From Paramacrobiotus richtersi (Eukaryota > Tardigrada > Eutardigrada > Parachela > Macrobiotidae): DNA of 64,000 nt. A model generated the notes under the pieces. The model made no database searches. It was not told the origin of the DNA and saw nothing but the letters and a program-made list of their open reading frames with translations. Position 1 is the stretch's first letter, and the number at the start of each line of letters is the position of its first letter. The position numbers and the translations under genes were made by a program. The DNA lies in assembly GCA_034698045.1 (NCBI GenBank), contig JAQGAU010000006.1, forward strand, positions 1 to 64,000, in the 5' to 3' direction. Shown one piece after another: positions 1-12,874 of this stretch.

Positions 1-1115
1 CTCTGCATCTTCCACGAAATAACGGGCTCCATGTACTGCCGCTTCTACACCCCCCTTTGTCGCGTAACCCAGCTGGAATCTGGATGGGGCGCAGGACGGA
101 GTTCAAGTGGCAGGATCTGGAGGAGACTACGCGAGAGACTATTCGTCGAGGCGTTAAACCAACCGCTATCGGTCTGGCGCCGCCGTCCTTCTTTTTGAAG
201 GCGAAGAGGTTAGCGCCGTAAAGCACTGGTGCAATTTCGTTCCGGACATCCCCTCGCAGCATTATATTGGCCATTGCTGCGAGTGCTTGGCATAACTTTG
301 TTGACAGTTCAGTGTTACGAATCATCAGAAGCTCTTTCAAGTACTGAGGTCTCATCCCGTCGGGGCCAGCTGCAGAGCCATTGGGGAAGGCTTTTATGGC
401 TTCCCTCACTTCATCTGGGGTAATCGTTGGAGCAGGCTGCAGGGTGGGGCTCGGGGGCTGACGGGTAATTGGGGCATTAGGAGGGTGCTTTTCGAGTAGT
501 GTGGTGAAGGTGTCCAGCGAGGGCGGAAGAACAGTTTCCTCGCTGACGAGGACTCTCACTGCTCCATGGACGTCACCATCCTGCAGCTTACGACTTACGC
601 GTTTTGCCATTAGTCGCGCTGATTCTTCCGCTGGAGTTCCTTCTGGCTGATCGACGGGTTCCTGCCCCCGGTTACACTCAGAGGGGCGCTTTTCTGCTAT
701 GTTGCGACGAATCTGGTTGGGGAACGACAGGGGGGAGCGGTGTTCCGGCCCTGCTTTGGGCTGCCCTAAGTAGGAGAAACAGAAAACCAGATACTCTGTC
801 CATGCTTCCACGGAATTCGTGTCGGTTAAGTGGACCAAAGTTTTCAACAACGCTTCGGCGACCAAGGGCCTCGTGCTAGTCGGGACATGATCTGGAAGGT
901 GTACTGTTGCGCGGAGCTTCGCTAGGCGAGCAGCTAGATCACCCTCTACTGGAAGTGCATGCGGATTTATGTCTGGTGTTGTTCAGGCTGGGATCTACGC
1001 CGTCGTTCTTCCGCCAACATGCAGTACTTTGGTTGGGTCGCCAGGTGTTTGGCAAGGTTGTGGTGTGTGGACAACTTGGTTCCACATTTGGGGCATTGCA
1101 GCGGGTCTGACATCG
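1..1115 (-). mobile_element. LINE fragment: C2H2 finger plus N-terminal RT
   Basis: Read on the minus strand this is the 5' part of a non-LTR retrotransposon ORF. It opens near 1,113 with a C2H2 finger (CPKCGTKLSTHHNLAKH). A linker follows, then reverse-transcriptase N-terminal motifs around 190-420 (DEVREAIKAFPNGSAAGPDG, a VLYGANLFAFKKKDGG-like block, RPIAVG) and, at the window edge, QLGYATKGGVEAAVH, where RT block 3 begins. The frame changes more than once and there is an in-frame TAA just after the finger, so this copy is dead. The same family supplies the RT-core and C-terminal piece at 39.28-40.11 kb. It is clearly a LINE; I did not assign the clade. Confidence 0.82.
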
Positions 1116-1890
1116 TCCTTCAAAATAATACTGGCAACAGAAAGAGATCTGCAGCTTCAGATCAACGAGAGTACTCACGGACGTTTGAACAGCAGCTGGC
1201 TCGATGCACCTTCAGAATCCGCTGCCTCGTGTGTATCACTGGGGAATGAATTCCCCTCAACGGCCACGAAGATTCTGGTGCCACCCTCAGCGGGAAATTT
1301 TAATTAGTCAGCCATAAAATGGTGTCCGCAGGTCGTGGTAAAAACAGAAGATTCATCCATGATGAACTCACTGGTTGTGTTTATCAAATCCCCGTTTACT
1401 GATAAGACCTGACCGGCCCGATTATTAAAACTTCTCCCACTTCGCTCTCATTCAGTTGCGGTGACTCGTGAGGGCAAAGTTGAGACTAGGCTAATATTGC
1501 AGATCATATCCTGATCTGCGGCTGTGTGAGACTGCGCTGTGTGGACAAGACAAGTTTGTTCCTCTGGCCATTTCGGTCCAGCAGGTGCCATGCATCGATA
1601 TACATGACATTAAATCCAAAGATGAGAAGGAAAATTTTCAGTTTAAGTACACCTAATGCCAAACCAATCGTATCCAACAGATAAAAAAGCTTGTTACCCG
1701 AGTTCCGAGAGATGATCATTCTTCGGTGTAACACCTACAGATCAGAGAACGTGAGAAAATGTAAAAATGAGAACACTGGTTGTAGTTCATGCCACCATCT
1801 TAGCGGGAGGGGCGCGAGTGAAAGGGGTGGAGACAAGCAAACATAACGGACAAAAGCGCTGCCTGCCCTGTGTCCACTTAGCACTATTCT
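1116..1890. other. No gene seen
   Basis: Only short, unconvincing open frames on both strands; no splice-supported exon and no repeat that I matched elsewhere in the window. Confidence 0.5.
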
Positions 1891-1892
1891 TA

Positions 1893-2190
1893 GGGCCCCA
1901 GTGAAAGGGGTACTACGAAAACCTGGGTTTGGAATCTGGGACTGGATAATGTAGACTGGGATCTGGTATGGTACTGGAGTCTGGAATAACTGGACCTGGC
2001 AAGTAGGTCCAGACTGGTATCTGGGAATTTGATCTATGGTATAATTTGGTTCCGGTCTTGGCAACTGGTAATTTGGCATTTGGTATCTGCTAATGGCTGG
2101 GATGAGGTGTCCGGTTCCGGCAGCACTGCGTAGTATAACGGTCACCTGCAAAGCTTTCCTCATGCTTGTCAAGGTTTCCGAACCGGTAGC
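1893..2190 (+). repeat. Dispersed GGTACTGG-rich repeat, copy 1 (family P)
   Basis: Begins with GGGGTACTACGAAAACCTGG and runs through a quasi-periodic stretch of TGGTATGGTACTGG-type words to a TAACGGTCACCTGCAA end. Two other copies lie at 4.02-4.33 kb (inverted) and 38.82-39.10 kb. This is the most diverged of the three. Open frames across it in both directions follow from the G/T-rich wording and are not evidence of a gene. Confidence 0.8.
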
Positions 2191-2199
2191 GAATTCTCT

Positions 2200-3300
2200 T
2201 TTCTGTACCGGTATGATTGTAACCAAAGTTACTGCGAATTCGTGAACTGCTTAATGGAATAAGTGCCCAAGAGTATCATACGCTTTCTGCCGATATGAAA
2301 CTATTACAAATGACACAAAATGATATGAAAATATGAAACGAAAAAAATACATATTTTTCATTTTTTAAATAGTAAAGATAGTAGAGGTCAGGTTTATTCC
2401 AGCCACTTCTTTGTTCAGCTTTTCGTTCCAACGGGTTCTAACACTCACCGAATCCGAGCGGTCTCTGATGCAATTTAAGACTCAGAAAATTCGCCAAAAA
2501 TCCAGTGTCAGGCTATCGTACTTCTTTCGACTTCGAATTCCTTAAGAATTATGAAAGCATAAATTTAATCAAAAACGCGTCAATCAAAAACATTTTGAAA
2601 GGAAGTTACTCTTCCCGCCCCAAAGACCGCCTTTCCTGAAGTATTACGTAATTGATAAATTGTCTCAGTAAAAAGGTTTGTTAGGCTAATGCGCAAACTT
2701 CCTACAATGCAGAAATGAATTCTCTACAATATAGCACTGAGCATGCAATGGAGAAAAATTATTTCCGAGAATAATTGTAGAAAAACTGATGGAAACTTTT
2801 TGAGCAAATTGTGGAACAAAACTGTTTGGTTTGCATGCCCCTGCCTCATGCACTGTCTGAGCATTTCCTGCGCTGCATTTTGAAAATTAGCTTCTCCTAG
2901 CATGCATGAAATCCATAAAACTAGCTTGCTCTGGTTTCCCTTCTGCCCATGTTTTATGAAAATTAATTATCGGCGAGAAAATCAATAAGTATTTCACGCT
3001 AAATTAGCACTAGGAGGTCGACCTCAGAATTAGCTATTCGGAAGCTGAAACAGGTTATGACAGTGATCATGAGTTGATCTAAGAACGAGCTGAACCGTTG
3101 GAAACTGATACGAGTTGAGAGTTTGTGCAAAGGATGTTTTATCAATTATTATTGAAACACGCTGTCCAAATACAACATCGTGGGCTGGAATTTTTGCTAC
3201 GAAATACTGTAAGAACTCGCATTTGCGATAAAATTTTCAAGCCAAGAAGCGAGTCTCTTAGCTCAGCGCAGAACCTGCTCATTCGTTGCACGCAATTTGT
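2200..3300. other. No gene seen
   Basis: AT-rich, non-coding in appearance. The one open frame at 3,125-3,310 has no family features or splice support. Confidence 0.5.
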
Positions 3301-3304
3301 TCAC

Positions 3305-3610
3305 TGTTGAAAACGTTGTCAATGGGTCGACCAAGTAAAAACGTGACTCGCCTAAGTGTAGAAGGTAGCACTTTGAGAAACTAAAGTAAAGAGGACGATT
3401 CTCTGCGCTGTTTTATTTTGCTTTACCTTGGTTACGAGTAGGGATAATTTATTTTTAGGAGCGTTGCATAAATTTCGCGCAGGACTTTCCCAGTTCAGTC
3501 TCGATTTTAAGGCGTGTTTGCCATATTTGACTGGCTGGCCTCTGAGGCTCACTAGAAAAGGACACGTATTTAAAGTGCGTAATTTGGTGAGTGTAAACCG
3601 AAACTATACT
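3305..3610 (+). repeat. Dispersed repeat, family K copy
   Basis: Matches 19.40-19.69 kb in the same orientation, best over AAGGCGTGTTTGCCATAT and the end GCGTAATTTGGTGAGTGT. The 19.4 kb copy lies in the centre of a foldback element, so this may be a solitary piece of that family. Confidence 0.6.
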
Positions 3611-4019
3611 ATTGATTGAGAATTTCTATGCGTAAACCGGTTTGGAGGAAAAAAAATTTTACTTTCTAAGCGTAAATTTGTGAGTTTTGAGTAATCGACT
3701 CCATTTTCTGATTGTTTTCATATGTTATATCGTTTTAGTTTCATCTTCATAATTATAGGTTATCGTAAGACTGTGAAATGATATGAAATCAAGTTTGAAA
3801 TATACGAAAGTATGATTTCAACTCTACCGAAGAGATAACATAATCATGATTAATTTGTTCTACGTTAAAATTACCGCACGATGGCGCAGTTGTCAGGAAC
3901 TTTAAGGAAAGCTACAACGATTTATTCAAAACAATGGGAGTGTCTCAACCTGGAAGTAAAAACTTCGACTATTACTAAAAACTTCCTCTGGAAGTTGCAG
4001 TTTCCAGCCTCACTCTGAA

Positions 4020-4325
4020 AGTTAGGCCACAGATCATAACGACGCAAAACCAGCCCTGAGAAGCAGGACGAGCGCATTGCAAGCGACCGTCATATATACC
4101 ACGTTGTACAGTACTGCCGAAACCAGATACCACATCCCAGCCGCCAGCAAATACGAAATGGCAAATTGCCACATACCTGGACCGGAGCCAAGTACCATAG
4201 ACCACATTCCCAGATACCAGTCTGGACCTAGTTCCCAGGTCCAGTACCATACCAGATCCCCGTCTACCAGGTCCAGTCCCAAATCCCAAACCCAGGTTTT
4301 CGTAGTACCCCCCGTGGGGTAGGCC
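4020..4325 (-). repeat. Dispersed repeat, family P copy 2
   Basis: Inverted relative to the copies at 1.9 and 38.8 kb. Very close (about 90% by eye) to the 38.8 kb copy from the GTACTACGAAAACCTGGG end through GACGGTCGCTTGCA. The start and end words are shared by all copies, which suggests a defined mobile unit rather than chance low complexity. Confidence 0.8.
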
Positions 4326-4329
4326 ACCG

Positions 4330-7300
4330 TCACCGTCATATGCCGAAAAAAATACAGCCTTTATTGTGTTTTGACCAGCTCGATGTTCGCGCAAGCACGT
4401 AGGCTTGGATACAAACATAACATAGAACGAATTATTTGCCCTATAGCAAATACAGAGAATGGACTAGTGGGTAAAACAACTATGTAAATATACAGATTCA
4501 TTTAATTTAGATTTTCTGTAGATTTTTCCTTAGCTCATTAAACGGTATTTCCGAAAAATGATGACAACAGCCTTCAAAAAGCTATCAAAAATCAATAACA
4601 AATGATGAATAACCTTCTTAAATTACCAGAAAATTCCTGTTAGTGGCAAAACATATTTGTAACAAATCTAGTTGCCGATAATTTGGATATCCTGATTTAT
4701 GTTTGGCATGTCGGGATTAAATTCAACTTCCGATGAACAAAACATCACTTTTTGAAGTTTGTGTAAAAGTTTTTATAAAAATGCGAACTAGATTTGTTAA
4801 CACTTACCGCCGCGTTCATTCGATACCACATTAACATTTTTGCGACTTTTGTTTGGAATTGTTTATGCTGTTTTCAAATTTCGGTTTTGGGCAAGTTTAA
4901 ATTTTAGTAATTCCAAATGTGGGACAGTATTGCTGATTGTTCACTTGTTTATCTGTTTAGCTCATCAGATATCATGCATAAGCGTAAGGCAGTAGTGCTT
5001 TGACTGCAGCATACCGCCAATATATAACCTGGCCTGAAGTGCTGTTTATAGTTGATACAATTACCAGGTATGTTGTACGGAGGGAAAGGACTGCACATTT
5101 CGAAAACAGTTGCAGCGGGTGAATTTGACCTACAGGGAGGATGCCACGAAACGTCAAAAACAGTCGAAAAAAATACACGGTCGGTCGGTCGGTTCCACGA
5201 TGCATAGTTAATTCAGCACACAAACAAAATTCTCCAAATTCGAACAGATGAAACTTGATGTGCATATAAAGCAAGTGGATCATCAAGAAAAAACAATGGC
5301 TCATTTGTTCTGGAGTTATAAAATTCCAGAAACTTCAGGTGAAATTCTCACCTACTGGTCAATGGTGTGAGTGTAATACAGTGTGAGTGTACATGCAGAC
5401 GGTCCCGCTCGGCCGAATCATGGTACCACTATGATAAAGCATATGGTACCGTACTTCATATCACGGTACCACTAAAGAGCATCATCAAATCATCATGGGC
5501 ATCTCAAAATGGCCCTATCCCTATCTCTTCAGTTCTACTATGGCCGAATGCATACATAGACACTGTCAGAAGCGTGTACATGTGCACCAACGTCATGAAA
5601 ATCCAGACATCCGATTGTTTCTTTCTATTAGAAGCTTGCACAACACAATGGACTTTTACACATTCAACTGTTTTAAACACTCAAGCAGGGGGCTTTTGTC
5701 TTCCAATACAAAATTTTCTGGATTTATTAAGATCGCAGAAGTACACATTACCGTTATACTGCGCATGCTGACATTTGTATTATGGCGTATCCGGTTGTGC
5801 TCTCTGTTCGGTCATCCTCCCAGACCTGTTAATTTTTGTCTAATTTCGTCGGTTGGTTTTTTTCTGAAATCTTAAACTGCATGAAATGCAGAGGATGGGC
5901 CAATTGAAAACGGCCACTTTTCCAAACTGTCAAAACTTTAGTACTAAATCATAGCAGCAGTAACGATCGCGCCTTGAATAATCAAAGTTAAAGTTGTAAT
6001 ACTTGTTAGGCGTTTCGATTAATAACATAGGAAGATACCGGGGTTCCTTTACTGCCATTAGATGTGCAGCGATTTACACTCTTATTGCATCACAGACAAA
6101 GGTCAGCGCAACAGCTCTCTATGTTGAATGTGACGGCCAGGTCACCCGCTCTGGGCGGATGAACAGCGACTCGACTTGGCTCTATGTTGCCGTTTCCAAC
6201 AGAGACAAGCTGGCCTTGCCATACAAAAGTAATATGGGGCAAACACAAACCTCCTGTAATTTACAGGAAATATTTCCACGAAATTTAGAAAGTACACCGC
6301 ACACGGCTGACCGGTTTCCGACGACTGCATCCTGCGATCTAAATTTTGTAAAATTTTGTAGTCGCACGAAAGAAGAAAGTGTTATAGCATAGAAGGTACC
6401 AGTAAACATTCGACCACGTTAAAAATGTTGACGCTGGACTGCACGGCGCTTACATCGTGCCTGAAACATCGGCCACAGATGGGGTGGCCACCCTATTACG
6501 CGGACATATTGACCCCTGCTAGTAGTGGTATTCGCCACAAAATTAAACACACAAGCGAATCACTGTTGACTAGAATGAAAAACCTTCACTTGAGGGGTGA
6601 TTCTTTATATTGTCCAAAGTATCGGCGCAACCACAACAAGCGCGCACCTGAGCCTCGCGCCAGCCTACATTACTGTTTATAATGAGTAGGCAGGACATCA
6701 ATGAAAAGTGCTGGGCAGTCTGTTTGTTCGCGCAGCGTCCGGATGCTGCGCGATAGCGTTGAAAAGTTTAGCACATTTCCTGCTCAAAAATCCAACAATT
6801 CATCTAAATATTTGGAAACTTACAGCATAAATGCACATATAAGGGTATTACGTTGCGCGTCTTACTTAGTACTAAAACAAGAATGTTTAATTCTCTCAAA
6901 CTGGAATGCTTTTGGGCTTACCAGGATGTTATCGGCTGTTTGGTGGTTAACTGCTTACGATAACTTACGAGTAATCAGACAAACAACAAGAGATCACGCT
7001 GCACAAGTTTATTAGGAAATCACAACACTGTCGGATGAGGGAAAAGGAAATTTACCGTTCCGTAAGAACGAAAGACGACAGACTAAATTTGGTTAAAAAA
7101 TGAGCCGTTTGCTCAGACAAATGCCGCATCACAAATCTCTCACGTTACGCACAGCTCAGGCATGAGTCATCTACAGGTAACTCAACCATTTCCGCTTTAG
7201 TACCTGTATAGCACCAGTTACCGGACCTGTGATTACGTCAGAGCTGTGCAATGTGAGAGACTGTGAGTGCAGCCGCAACTATGTCACCTGAAGCCGGGTG

Positions 7301-7340
7301 GCTAGAGCAGTACAGGTACAGATACGTGTGTTGCTGCAGC
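4330..7340. other. No gene seen
   Basis: Three kilobases with several open frames of 60-134 codons (for example 5,367-5,771 and 6,003-6,392 on the plus strand). None has a recognisable motif, signal peptide or consistent splice sites. A short inverted repeat (AACAAATCTAGTT at about 4,658 and its complement near 4,786) is the only structure noted. Confidence 0.45.
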
Positions 7341-7344
7341 GTAA

Positions 7345-8375
7345 TCGACCGAAGCGGAGCGAAGGTCCTCTATACTCAACTCAAATGGATTTCGATGTCT
7401 GTCTGTCATTCCGTCGGTCGGTCATCATTGTTTTTATTTATTAGTTTATCATTTATTATATCTGTTTATAATATTTGTTTATTTATATCACTTATTTATT
7501 ATTATTTATTTATTACCCTTTCACTTTATTATTTATTAGATATTAGTATTATTTGTCATATTTTTTTATTTATTTTGTTATTAATAATAGAATATAATTA
7601 TTGTTTTTAGTTTAGTATTTATTATATCTGTTTATAATATTTGTTCATTTATTTTACTTATTTATTATTATTTATTTATTACCCTTTCATTTTATTATTT
7701 ATTACATATTAGTATTATTTGTTTTATTTTATTATTTATTTTATTATTGATAAATGATTATTGTTTTTAATATCGGTCAAGAATTTTTGTTGTTTTCTTA
7801 TTTATTTCTTAACGTTAATATATAGTATGATTTTATACTGCCAATAGTGCCACAGCTTAACTATTCAAGGGACTACGGCTTAGGTGCTGGTATTGGGGAG
7901 GTTATCTCAGTTTTCAAAAGTCCGCGAAATACTTTTCACAGGCAGAAAGCTGCTTTCCGATTATTTTTAGATTAAAAAACGTTTTTTTCACAACTGCCCC
8001 CTGGCCATCCGAAAATTTCCCAGACCAGTGAGAAGCCCTTGAATTATTAGTTGAAAACCTTTCCTGGTGAATTTCAAACAAAAAATCATTTTTGGCGTGA
8101 AATAAAGGGCATGCCATTGCCCACTGATGTCAAAAATTTAACTTGCTGCCCTCGCTGCATTTCGATGACACCAAATAGCAATACAAACATTTTCCTAATC
8201 AAATTTTCAGATTAAGGAATACCACTTTTTAGCTCGAAATGCCTATTTCTTCTCGTACTGGACGGGCTCGTGGGTTAAACAAATCCATACCATAATGTTT
8301 TAAATTACTTTACATGTGCGTACTTTCTTCGCTTCGGTCATTTCAGTGCCCGCAATCAGCGAGTGCACTTTCCTA
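7345..8375 (+). repeat. Dispersed repeat, family Q, long copy
   Basis: Starts with a CGACCGAAGCGGAGCGAAGG block followed by GTCCTCTATA and TTTCGATG, then a GTCGGTCGGTCAT block. It ends with CTTCGGTCATTTCAGTGCCC and GCGAGTGCAC. The same start and end frame a much shorter copy at 12,262-12,495. The interior here is expanded by AT-rich sequence. Confidence 0.65.
7430..7790. repeat. AT-rich TATTTATTA low-complexity tract
   Basis: Nearly pure A/T made of TTTATTATTATTTATT words. An approximately 190-base block (about 7,436-7,590) is imperfectly repeated at about 7,612-7,765, so the tract grew partly by tandem duplication. Confidence 0.75.
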
Positions 8376-8379
8376 GTAG

Positions 8380-9680
8380 TACCCCATACAGTAAAACCTA
8401 TGGATACCATACACCCTCTGTTCTGCCCGTTCTGGATGTAACTCAGGGGTGTATTTTATGAAGAAATTGCTCCCCCCCCCCGGCCCCTACTGTGGGCAGT
8501 GAATAGTTATTTAGGGGTTGCATTCATAGGACGTACGTTGCCTTACGCTGACTACGAAGCGTACGCCTTTGTTTGAATACTGTTAATAAGTAGTGAACTT
8601 TTTGCGTCTGAGTATGTTACGAGAGGTTGTGTTGTGTTGCGAATATCAGTTCCTGTTTTTCATTAAGACTGTTATGTAATTACCCCCTAGCCGCATGTAA
8701 GAGCAAGGTGACTAAGAGGTCTGTTAAACCAGCAAAATAATTGGCGGTTCCTGGGAAAGGTGCATGTGCACGTTATAAAGGGGTGAATGTTATAAAGAGA
8801 AGCCCCTTTGGGCTTTAGCTTACCGGAGAATCTTGTTCCATAGGGCGCGAATGTATTGAAGGGGTGTATTTTACAAGGAAGTGTATGTTAAGAGAGCTTT
8901 TACTGTACATAAGTGTGCGATGAATGTTCTCATGTAAGCCGTATTGCTGAATCACGACTGTACTGCAAACCTACTTGCCTTTTGCCAAGCGCTCGGAAAC
9001 ATTTTTATTAAAAAATAGATCCTGGATGAGTTCTTTCGCATGAGATTACAGGTAGCCGAAAGTGCTATATGTGTACTCTCGTACTGCACCGTTGTACGAT
9101 ACTGCAACGTGGCACACTCCATTACTTTTACTGTTTTACACCGTTTAGTGAGGGTTTTGCATAGGCGCCTTTATTAATAACGATACTAGCATCGGAGTGC
9201 TGACGTATACACTGAAGACACATACTGAGCAACCGTGCTCATGTAGGATTGTGTTAGTTTATGTTAGGCGGAGCCGGCATCAAGCCTTGCCATGTAAGCA
9301 GATTCTGTTCTAGGCACGACAACTGGTACTTTATGAACATTTTCGAAATTCTCCTGCAAGATAAAAACACATGCACATCGGTAAAATGTTGCCCACTGGC
9401 CCAAAAACTGCCCAAACAAAAAGTCGCAGAATGCGTTTGTCGCAAGATGATGCTAGAAGCGTGTTGTCTTATCATTTCGAATCGATTCGTATCAAATATT
9501 TTCCTAAAAAAATTGGTGCTCCATAAATAAGATTTCCAGCTAGACAGTTTAGCTATCAAAAGTTAAGAATGACGGCTGTTCGTTTCGTGTTGGCCGAACG
9601 TTCTGTCTACTATAAAAACGACAGCTAAACGCAGCTGGGATCCTCTACTGTGTTCCTTCAGAAGACTTCACCGTTCCCAC
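8380..9680. other. No gene seen
   Basis: The region 9,254-9,559 is open on both strands but shows no motif, splice support or similarity to anything else in the window. The short C run near 8,472 is a simple homopolymer. Confidence 0.45.
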
Positions 9681-9689
9681 CAGTAGTTT

Positions 9690-10215
9690 TGCTGCATGAA
9701 AACCATTAAAATCGCCGTTAGTTCACAAACAGTCTTCGCAACTCTAGGTCTCGGGTGATTTTGTTATGTCTTGAAATCTGTTTGAAAAGTATAACGCGGT
9801 CCCCTTATCGTGGGCCAAATTCGCTAAGCATAAAGCAAACAAGGTATCAAACAAGTGCTGCTTCAGGTCAACTGAATGATATCCAACGCGTTCCAGATAC
9901 CGTAGACTTCTACGGACGCAGTTTTCAACAGTTTTGGCTTTTGCCGTAGTAATTCCTGCCAAGCAGGATCACTTCTTTTTTTCTTAAACTGTCATGAAAC
10001 CGCACCTGTTAGACACCATAATTCTTAAAGATTTCTATACAGATCTTTCGTTTTCTGTTGCTTTATCGTTAGAGCAGATTGGCTCACCAATAAAGAAACG
10101 TTCAACGTTTACTTTTGACAGATTTCAAGGCGGAGCCAAAACGTCCGAGATCTAGCGTTGCGAAGACTGGTTCTGAGGTAACGGTGATTTCCCCCACGCC
10201 AATATGATTCACCAG
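9690..10215. mobile_element. Foldback/MITE, family R, diverged copy
   Basis: The left arm (about 9,690-9,850) and right arm (about 10,050-10,215) are inverted copies of each other and match the arms of the elements at 14.1 and 37.3 kb. Shared words include CAGTCTTCGCAAC, TTGAAATCTGT and ACGGACGCAGTTTTCAACAG. No ORF; a non-autonomous element with decayed arms. Confidence 0.65.
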
Positions 10216-10622
10216 CTGTAATAGCATGGGGAGAAGGGCGAAGTATTACGAGTACTGGGAAAAAGGTGATTTACTGAGGGACAGTCGAAGTGGTGGTTTT
10301 TTGTGTGCATCTCAAACCTCCAAAGTACTCACCTCTTGTAGTAGATTCAAGATTCAAAAGCAGCGGAATCTTCCAATTTCAGCGTAACGGGTTGCATTTA
10401 AGCTATTTTGTGAAGGTTACGCTGTTATGGGGCAAAATGAAGCGCTGCTTAGCAAAGTCGCAGATTAACTGTTCACGGAAAGCGTTTCCTATAGGGAAAC
10501 AAAATGCAGTTTACTCGTCATGAAACTAAGCCAAACCAAAGCTGTATCATTTAGCCGATATGGAGGGGTTGTATCACTGTGTTTCGTTACCATTTGTAAC
10601 ACCTGTTGTTGACATCTTTCAG

Positions 10623-10754
10623 GTGAGCTGCAAAGCATGTACTGTTATGAATGTGGGACAGATTTATCACGCCCGTGCAATGACCCGGATCCAAGGCCAG
10701 TGAAAGTAGCGGCTTGTGGGGAAAATGTGGAAGCCTGCGTCAAATCAACGATCA
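10623..10754 (+). CDS. Isolated Ly6/LU exon (quiver-like)
   Basis: Too short for most ORF callers. A CTTTCAG acceptor precedes an exon opening in phase 1 (GT GAG...), encoding GELQSMYCYECGTDLSRPCN, then a DPDPRP stretch and CGENVEACVKSTI. The exon ends in phase 1 at a GTACGAG donor. The paired CYEC motif, the PCNDP word and the later C-x6-C are typical of the N-terminal half of quiver/sleepless-type LU domains. These are three-finger proteins that are secreted, often GPI-anchored and act at membranes. I did not find its signal exon or its C-terminal exon nearby, so it may be an exon of a gene with long introns or a stranded exon duplicate. The plus orientation matches the exon at 22.8 kb, but 12 kb separates them. 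Confidence 0.6.
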
Positions 10755-10759
10755 GTACG

Positions 10760-12255
10760 AGCACAATAACTATGTCAACAGAACCACTTCTGCTTTAAGA
10801 AGTCAGAAACGCCAGCACGGTGCATAAAAAGAGCTAAAGCATCTAATGGTACTTTGTAGGGAAGGTCAAGTTCTTTAATAGTAGCGTTGTTATAAGGGCC
10901 GTATTCGAGTAGTAGAGCTGCGCCTCATTAATAGCTTACGCTGCACACCTGTTTTTGTTATGATGTTATCCATAGAAGTGCCATCTACGGCAGTTAGCTG
11001 TCATCCGACTCATACCCTGTCGGAATTTCAGCGGTTGCGATCTCTAGCAAAGTTATGGGGAAAATCCGATGAAATTCGCTGTCTTGAGCGAAATCATGCC
11101 TTAACAAATACGTGGCCATAATGTTGGCTATAGCCATTTTGCGGCATTGTGTGTTATAAAGGTCACAATAGCTGGTTGGCTAAATTAGCGCATCCTGCGT
11201 TAATGTAGCTACATACGAGTAGGCAATTTTGCCGCACCCCACCAACCAAACGCATCATTCGCACCCGTTCTTACAAGTTCGCCGTTTGTTCGTGCCCGTT
11301 CGGGGAATTACTTTTTTATGACGACTGCAGGTTGTTTAGAGGCTGCATAGTGGGCTTTTTGAGTCCCGAAAGTCTCCTTTAGACTGAAACATTCGGCTTT
11401 TTGTTGCCAGCGCCGCAGCTAGCTCTGTGTAACGTTTGCTAGTCAACCTCTGGTAGTCTCATGGAAAATAATGGTTGAAAATCAATGGGGATAAATAGGG
11501 ATAGCAGATGCGTGTTCAAACCAGAATAACCGAAAACTGCCAAACTTAGTAACTAGGGTTTGGCTAATCTTAGTAAGTACAAGAAACACCTTCTGTTGCC
11601 GCCTCAGGGTTTCTTGAGTTCATAATACAAAGCCGATTCGATAGCATATTATTCTGCCGCATCCTGCATTGACTGGTTTGATCCACCTTGTAATCTGTTT
11701 TAAGTGATGATGTTGCGTGGTTTGTTTCTTCAATCGGCTTGGGCAGTAGTCACAGATTTTTTGTTAACGTTTATTCGTTTCGTGCGATTTAGGGGAAGTA
11801 ACAAAGTCGAATAATTCTATGTTTGAAGTAGCTAACCAGTTTGCTACGAATTTCTGTTTTTCTCAAGTTTTCTGAGGGGAAGGTCCCTTTATACAGAAAA
11901 AATATTCCCGATTTCGTTCTGTTCACGTGATTGAAAATATCCCAGGGGATCAATTTACGGCGTAATTTTGACTTTTTCGTTCATCTCCAGTCTCCACGAT
12001 GTTTTCAAGGGATACATTTCTGTTTGATTAGCAGCTCTTTAATGTTGGTTAAATACTCCTTCTTTACGGTATTACATTTTCCTTGATTGCATTTACGAAT
12101 TAGAAATTTTCTTGGGTAGGAGCGCAATAAAGTTCTAGTTCATTTATTTCTAGCTTTGGTTGAGCAGAACACTGATTTTTTTGGGCTCATAATGCTTTGT
12201 TTCCGATGTATATAATTTGCATTTCAATATGTATATTATATAATTTGAATATATA
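10760..12255. other. No gene seen
   Basis: No coding exon or repeat match recognised. Contains an AT-rich stretch near 12,210-12,260 leading into the next repeat. Confidence 0.45.
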
Positions 12256-12261
12256 ATTTGT

Positions 12262-12495
12262 CGACCGGAGCGAAGCGAAGGTCCTCTATAGTCAGCTCAC
12301 ATGACCGAATTTCGATGTGTGTCCGTCATTCGGTCGGTCATTAATTTTGTTATTTATTATCATTACTTTGAAATTTAAATATTGATGATAATGCTTAGAT
12401 ATGCCCATTATTTAGATTTCGTTGTCATTTGCGCAATTCCTTCGATTCGGTCATTCAGTGCCCGTCAACAGCGAGTGCACATACCTAGTTTATAA
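12262..12495 (+). repeat. Dispersed repeat, family Q, short copy
   Basis: Shares both ends with 7,345-8,375: GAGCGAAGCGAAGGTCCTCT with GTCCGTCATTCGGTCGGTCA at the start, and ATTCGGTCATTCAGTGCCCG with GCGAGTGCAC at the end. About 230 bp against about 1 kb, so it is either the ancestral short form or an internally deleted one. Confidence 0.65.
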
Positions 12496-12758
12496 GTTTC
12501 GGAAGTTCTGAAACCGGAAACTTTTTTCCAAAAAATGAGTCGGAGACACTCATCTTAAGGTCATTCGGTCGCTCATGTCGGAGCTCGACAGACTATTGGG
12601 TGTATGCAGAGAATTTTTGTTGAGAGCCATCCAAGTCAGTTTTAAGTACCATGACACTGCTAGCTATGTCAGCTGATAACCAGTTTTATATGGACACTTG
12701 CGCCAAAACATTCTCGGATGGCTCCTTCTGTTTACCGTATACTGCTACAGGCAGAACT

Positions 12759-12812
12759 ACCTGTATCTCGGTCATTTGGTATCACACCTGTATCTCGGTC
12801 ATTTGGTATCAC
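12759..12812. repeat. 27-bp tandem duplication
   Basis: Two identical head-to-tail 27-base units beginning ACCTGTATCTCGGTCATTTG. Confidence 0.9.
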
Positions 12813-12874
12813 TGTTGTAGCATTTGCTAGCATATATATATGATGAAATTGGTTACTTTGGGCGTTCCGGTTAA

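Noticed and set aside
3975-4418. Long minus-strand frame rich in G, W and Y, with a look-alike at 38,763-39,236
   Set aside because: Both lie in the same dispersed GGTACTGG repeat; other frames are equally open, and the likeness is nucleotide identity of repeat copies.
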